From assembly GCA_034638255.1 (NCBI GenBank), contig JAWPGT010000019.1:248001-312000 (forward strand): a DNA stretch of 64,000 bases, written 5' to 3'. This DNA comes from Coprinus comatus. Taxonomy: Eukaryota; Basidiomycota; Agaricomycetes; Agaricales; Agaricaceae. How positions within the stretch are numbered: position 1 is the stretch's first letter; each line of letters begins with the position of its first letter. Both the position numbers and the translations under genes were made by a program. This document shows positions 58,748 to 64,000 of this stretch, piece by piece. Below the pieces are notes generated by a model that was given only the letters and a program-made list of their open reading frames with translations, was not told the origin of the DNA and made no database searches.

Positions 58748-61700
58748 TCATACTACTTGTTCCAAGGAAGAGGGGGAAAGTACATCAAATGGATCAACAG
58801 ATTCTTTGTTACACATCTCTGGCTCTGAAATACGAACAATTGTTTCCAAGTCCCTGCATAGTTCTATTTCAGCCTCATCGTCTTCTTGTTCTTCTTGCAC
58901 CTCAAGATCTTGTTCATTCAGTGTGTGAGGAAGGTTGAGAGATGAGAATCTTGCTGTGTTTGTTTGAAGGCAATGTTTTAGGTCCCCAGCAATATGTGAA
59001 ACTGCACTTTGATGTTCTGCCATCAATCCTAAACCAGCCCCCTGCAGTATAGACCGATGTTTGTGGTTCATTTGTTCAAACCGAACCCTCTCGAGATGAA
59101 TTTGATAAGCCAGTTCTGGTTCTGAAAGGGATAACTGATTTTCCATTGCTAAAAGAAAGTCCTCTTCATCTTTGATGTATACGAGAAAGTGATTGGCCTC
59201 AATCTCCACTCATTCTATTTCCTCGCATGCTCTTTCCATCTTGAAGTACCGATCCAACAGTGAATGTGCCCAAGCCCTTTCATGGACATCTTCAGTGGAA
59301 TCGGATAATAAATCAAACTCTGATAAAAATATATACTCAACAACTTGGTCCCATTGCAAAGGAGGACGAGGGGGATCAAGTTGTGCAGCTGCATTGTTGA
59401 AGTCATTTAAAAGTTCCCTGATTGCGGTTGACCATTTTTGGAGAGCTTTTGAGATCTGTTGTCACATTTTATAGCCTGATAACAAAATCACTAGTAAAGA
59501 TAACAAATTGGTGGATGAAGTTGAAAGACTTACCTCGATGTGACTGATTCATATGTCCCAGCTCGAAGATCCTCTGGACTACCTTGCTCTCTAACTTCTC
59601 TAATTTCAGACGGTAGTCCCTTGTGGTGATTCTCTCCGACACCCTTGTCCAGTTTTGATCTCCTTTCACCCACCGCTTTGTGATGTTCATCTTTAGTTCA
59701 AGGTCATGGACATGCCCTAGAACTGCCACATGTAGCTCGAGATTATGCTTATGGTCGCATTTGGACTTGGTGGTGGTAGTAGAATAGCTGGTGTAGTCAT
59801 GATTGCTAAGGTTGGCTGCTGTCTCAACAAAGTCTTGATGCGACAGTGTTAGTTTTTTTCTGTTCAGCTAATTTTAGGATGAGTACATTAAAAAATCAAC
59901 ATAAGAACTCACTGAACATCAAGTAGCTCAATCAGGCTACATAGATATTGCATTTCCCAGGTCTCTACTGATGATTCTTTCCCTCTACTTTGCAAATACT
60001 CTCTTTCTTCAGTGAGCCAGTCCTTGAAAACAGAGTTGTCCTTGATACCCATTTCCACCTTTACTTTTTCAAATGAAGGGGTGTTGGACAATATTTCCTT
60101 TGCACGTTTGTAGTTTGTGACAAGGAATTTGCCTAGAATACAGATCACATTAGAAAATTTATGGTGGATAAAGGAAAAATTTCATACTCAGTCCCTCATA
60201 AGTATCTGTTTTATCCAAATGTTTAAAGTAGTTGGTAATACACTGCAGCCGATGGAATGTGCTGGAGTGGCGAGTTGTGGTGGCCAAGTCGTTTGACTGC
60301 GAAAATAGATGTTCTGCACCTTCCAAATCACTAAGACCGAGGCCCTCCATATAAGTTGATAAAAAAGACAGTTGACACAGGTGGTTATGAGCATGGCCAT
60401 GAAATGCCCCAACCAAAGATGTATAGTCCAGTTCTTTCGCTTGTGCTCCGAGTGCGCTATTAGCTAGCATGATCTTGAACCAACATCCGATGTCATACCC
60501 AGGTAGCTGACTAACCAAAAGTGGTAACAAACAGGTACCACTAGTTGTTATAAATGGATACCACTAGTTGTTTCAAATAGGTACATACATATGTATCTTA
60601 CTTGGCACATATGTCTGTACCACCCTTTGTACATATATATGTATCCATTATTATTATGATAGGCAATAGGAATGAATTAATCTGAATTTTGTACACTTTT
60701 AGATTAGAGAAATTCGAAAAATTGAAAAAAAAATTAGGTGAAATATAGTAGATTTATACAGGAAACTTGTACAAATGTACTACATTTCTCATAATTGTAG
60801 TAGATTCCTACAAGTTTCCTGAAGAAATCTACTACATTTCCAATAATTGTGGTAGATTTGTACAAGTTTTCTGTATAAATCTACTATATTTCACCTAATT
60901 TTTTTTTTCAATTTTTCGAATTTCTCTAATCTAAAAGTGTACAAAATTCAGATTAATTCATTCCTATTGCCTATCATAATAATAATGGATACATATATAT
61001 GTACAAAGGGTGGTACAGACATATGTGCCAAGTAAGATACATATGTATGTACCTATTTGAAACAACTAGTGGTATCCATTTATAACAACTAGTGGTACCT
61101 ATTTGTTACCATTTATATCAGTCTCCTGCCCCATCATACCCTCCACCCAGGTTGGACCCAAATACATCCATCATCTTTTTCACCACCGCTAATGGGTACT
61201 GTGTACTAGGCAGTGTTAGGTTTTAATACTATGAGAAAAGAACATATAAATTATTACTTACCCCTCACAGCTCCTGATCATATCTGTGAATACCAAGATA
61301 AAGCCATGTCAACATAATGACACAAAGATGCCACTTTCTTCGAAAATCCCAAGTGACTTAGTGGTCATTTGTTCGGACATATTCTTCCACCTTCCCGAAC
61401 AAGGACTATCAACGACCTTGCCAAATGAAAACTTGTTAGTAATCTACTTGATAATGATGAATTATGAATCCTACTTCTTCCTCAGAATCCTGTGAGCCGC
61501 TTTTCTGGAATGATTCTTTTTGAGAATTCTTTGACTGAGAATTGAAACATGGTTAGGAAAATATTTAGGAGGATATGGGAGGATACACTTACCAGATGTT
61601 TTTTGGGAACTCCTTTTTCAGGTATCATTTTTGCAACATATACATACATGCTGGACATGCATGTGACAACCTCCACTCATTATCATCTCGTTGAAGCACT

Positions 61701-62864
61701 TTTTTGAGTCATAAATCCATTTCTTCAAGAATCGCGAGATGGACATCATGGCAAATGGAAAACTGCTTGTTTAAATGTTGCTGGTAAGGTTTCTTTGAAG
61801 AAATTAGAACACGTTATGATAAGTGTCAGAATTCTGAACTTACATGATGATGATTACAGAGAGTCTTAACATAGTTTTGGATAGCAAATCAGGGACATTG
61901 CAGGGAGAGAAGATGGAATAATTCAAGGGTATTGATAGTGATGGCAAGGGTTGGTTTAAATGGGGAACAAGGAATAAGACCATGTTTGACCAGTGCTGCA
62001 GCAATGCTAGCATCACCAGCATGAAGTGGAACCCATTCTTCATATGTACCTGCAAAATTCCGGAGTATTAGCAGTGGACACTGGAGAACCAAGGATTACA
62101 CCACACGTACTTACTGGCAATATCCACAACCGTAACTAAATAGTAATCTTGTGCATGTTCATCTGGAATTGGTGATGGTGATTGAGCATTCACATTAAGA
62201 CCGTCATTGGTAGTTCTACTCCACACCAGATAGCTATCCACCATTCCTAGAAGCTGCTCCTTAAATCCTGTATTGCGCAGATGTGCTTGGTCATGTCTAT
62301 TCCTTGTGTCTTTTCGAGGTAGTCTGTAATACAGATCAACATTAGAATAAAGACCAGGAGATGAAGTGAACGGTTTACCTCTCTTTTTGTAGATCTTCGG
62401 TAATAGTTTGAAAAAGTTCACCCCCTGCATGACTGAGTGGCACTTGATCATTGCCATACATGAGATCATCAAGATCAACGTCCATTGCTTCATCGTGATA
62501 ATTGCAATGATGCTCATTGAGGAAGTCAGTCCCTTCAACATTAGCTAATGCTTCCTACTTAGAGTATCAGAATATTAATTTTAAAAAAAGATATATGCGT
62601 ACTTGCCTGAGCATAGAGGCCTTGATGGTGGAATACAACATGAGCCTTCTGCCTCTCAGTTCCCTTCATGATCTTGCCATATGATGGAATCGTTACACCT
62701 TTGTGATGAGTGCTAGGATATATGCGTATTTTGCACATTAGTTTACCTTGTTTCGCACCCATGGTAGAGATACCAGTGTTGCAAGAGTGTGAAAGTAGCG
62801 TGTTCAACAAGCACATTGACACATCACATGCACTCAACCCCTTCCCCAATTTCTCTAAGTCCAT
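58748..62864 (-). pseudogene. KDZ-type DNA transposase, TGA-interrupted
   Basis: A multi-exon minus-strand gene whose pieces follow the Kyakuja-Dileera-Zisupton order. An N-terminal region ends DQAHLRNTGFKEQLLGMVDSYLVW. A block HAGDASIAAALVKHGLIPCSPFKPTL is followed by ITINTLELFHLL. Then come QHLNKQFSICHDVHLAIL, HAC..CMYML, IFEESGIFVSLC*HGF, YPLAVVKKMMDVFGSNLGG, YDIGCWFK, FHGHAHNHLCQLSF, GLGLSDLEGAEHLFS and TTRHSSTFHRLQ, with a helical C-terminus. TGA codons interrupt the otherwise open exons at 61889-61891, 61709-61711, 61625-61627 and 61309-61311. A foldback element sits in the intron between the GSNLGG and YDIGC exons. The true N-terminus is uncertain and may lie upstream of 62864. The copy is inactive. 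Confidence 0.85.
60523..61110. mobile_element. 588-bp foldback (MITE-like) element
   Basis: The two ends are long inverted repeats of about 280 bp. GGTAACAAACAGGTACCACT at the left end mirrors the right end, which reads in reverse complement GGTAACAAATAGGTACCACT. Similarity continues through a ..TACATATATATGTATCCATTATTAT.. block, an ATTCGAAAAATTGAAAAA tract and a CTACTATATTTCACCTAATT tract. The centre holds further short palindromic copies of GTAGATTTCTACAAGTTTCC-type sequence. It has no ORF. It lies inside a KDZ intron (donor GTATGATGG at about 61140 on the minus strand, acceptor TTGGTTAG). I do not see a convincing target-site duplication. Confidence 0.88.
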
Positions 62865-64000
62865 TTCGCTAACCTACAACCACAAAAGTGGTTATATATT
62901 AGTAAATGAGAGTAAGCCACCCACTAAGACATTCCTGTATGGTAATATAATTAGCCACCGAGTGTTGGATTAAATTAGGCATATTATAATGTAGTTCAAT
63001 AGTATTTATTGGTGATTAATAGTATACGGCGCCCAATGTACTTGTAATGCTTCGCATTCTCAGCATAGTAGGCCATTTATTGTGGGGTACACTAATAATA
63101 TTATCTTAAACCTTCTAATTAATCAAGACTTTCCATGTTTACTCTCCAGTTTTAGTGTCTTCTCAATATGTTTTAAATATTCATTATATGTTCAGGAATA
63201 TGTTAATGCAAACATTACAAAGTAAGGAGGAGCACATGAACCTCCTATATACAGTAAATGGCAGGCTTTTATAGAAACCTTTACAATGATACTAAGTAAT
63301 GGGGAATTGCCCTTAAGCTACATGTCCGAAATTCTATTCATGTAAACCACTTGACTAGAAGACCAAAAAATCAAAAGATGTTGCCACCTATGGCTACTAC
63401 TTGATCTACACCATATATATGTATCTGAAATATGTGTACATGAATGAAATAGATAGTTCTACAATATTTGTTAGCACCTGCAATACAAAGGTGAACTACA
63501 ATACAAGATTCAACTACGATATACATGTGGATTAAGTAGAAGTTGGGGCTTAAATATGTCATTTCTGAAATTTGCTCTACTTCCAAAGTGCCAGGGATGG
63601 ATCTGTAGAAAAATTTGAGGAGAGTATAAATATGAACTCAGTTTTTTAGTTGCTTGTCTGTGTCGTATAAGAAATGGGAAATTGTGATATCATCAATATT
63701 ATTATGGATTTAATAGTAACCCCATATCATCCTTTTTGCTCAAAGTAAATAAATATAACAAACTAAATAGAACATCTTGGTAGATATAAATTGTTTGTGA
63801 AGTATTAGCTGAAATACACAATCGAAAAATTGGCATTCAAAAGTCAAAAAGTCCTCTATTATATCTTTGTGACAACTTATCATTTACTCTCAGAAACAGT
63901 CTCATTCTATAGAAAATACCAGCAATAAATAGTCCCACTAACTTTTACAGTATAATACTGTCAGGCTGTGCTAAGGAATGCAAAGGCGGTATGTGAGCGG
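62865..64000. other. AT-rich flank of the KDZ element
   Basis: Nothing supportable. It may include the 5' exons, promoter or terminal repeat of the KDZ transposon, but I cannot identify them. Frames at 62710-62973 and 63371-63586 are shadows or random. Confidence 0.4.

Overview
The window looks like a nuclear contig from a mushroom-forming basidiomycete (Agaricomycetes). The evidence is genes split by many 45-75 nt GT..AG introns, a mushroom-type ricin-B lectin, basidiomycete-style secreted and GPI-anchored proteins, a chromodomain Ty3/Gypsy retrotransposon and a KDZ DNA transposase. Gene models were built by hand from reading frames, splice signals and family resemblance; no searches were run.

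Layout. 1-5.4 kb: a beta-trefoil lectin, a GPI-anchored secreted protein and a decayed lectin-like relic. 5.4-17.2 kb: an SDR reductase, a Topors-like RING ligase, a homeobox transcription factor with a 12-nt microexon, and a bromodomain protein. 19-29.3 kb: a seven-helix membrane protein, a many-exon phospholipase D, and a ThrE-like (DUF1212) transporter. 29.6-34.2 kb: nucleoporin Nup107 shares a 154-bp divergent promoter with a terpene-synthase-fold protein whose metal-binding motifs are all eroded. 34.8-45.3 kb: an unrecognised secreted-protein family in four copies (A intact, B frameshifted, C decayed, D intact and inverted). Inside the same stretch is an acidic nuclear-type protein gene with a broken paralogue. 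47.3-55.5 kb: a full-length chromovirus with two LTRs, gag, pol and a third zinc-knuckle ORF. 56-63 kb: a dispersed repeat, a hairpin array, and a KDZ transposase gene carrying a 588-bp foldback element in one intron.

Main points. (1) The nonsense codons seen inside frame in the transposon proteins are nearly all TGA, often where the family has arginine. Most LTR-LTR differences are CG versus TG/CA. Together these point to CpG-deamination-type silencing of mobile DNA. (2) The secreted A-D family is the best candidate for an undescribed system: it is duplicated together with its TATA promoters and has a conserved five-exon structure and conserved motifs. (3) The terpene-synthase-like protein is intact in frame but lacks the catalytic signatures. 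(4) Three otherwise intact host genes and gag each need a one-base correction, mostly beside short homopolymers, which may be assembly error. The housekeeping genes are not obviously linked functionally, so the window is a mixture of core genes and fast-evolving accessory islands.
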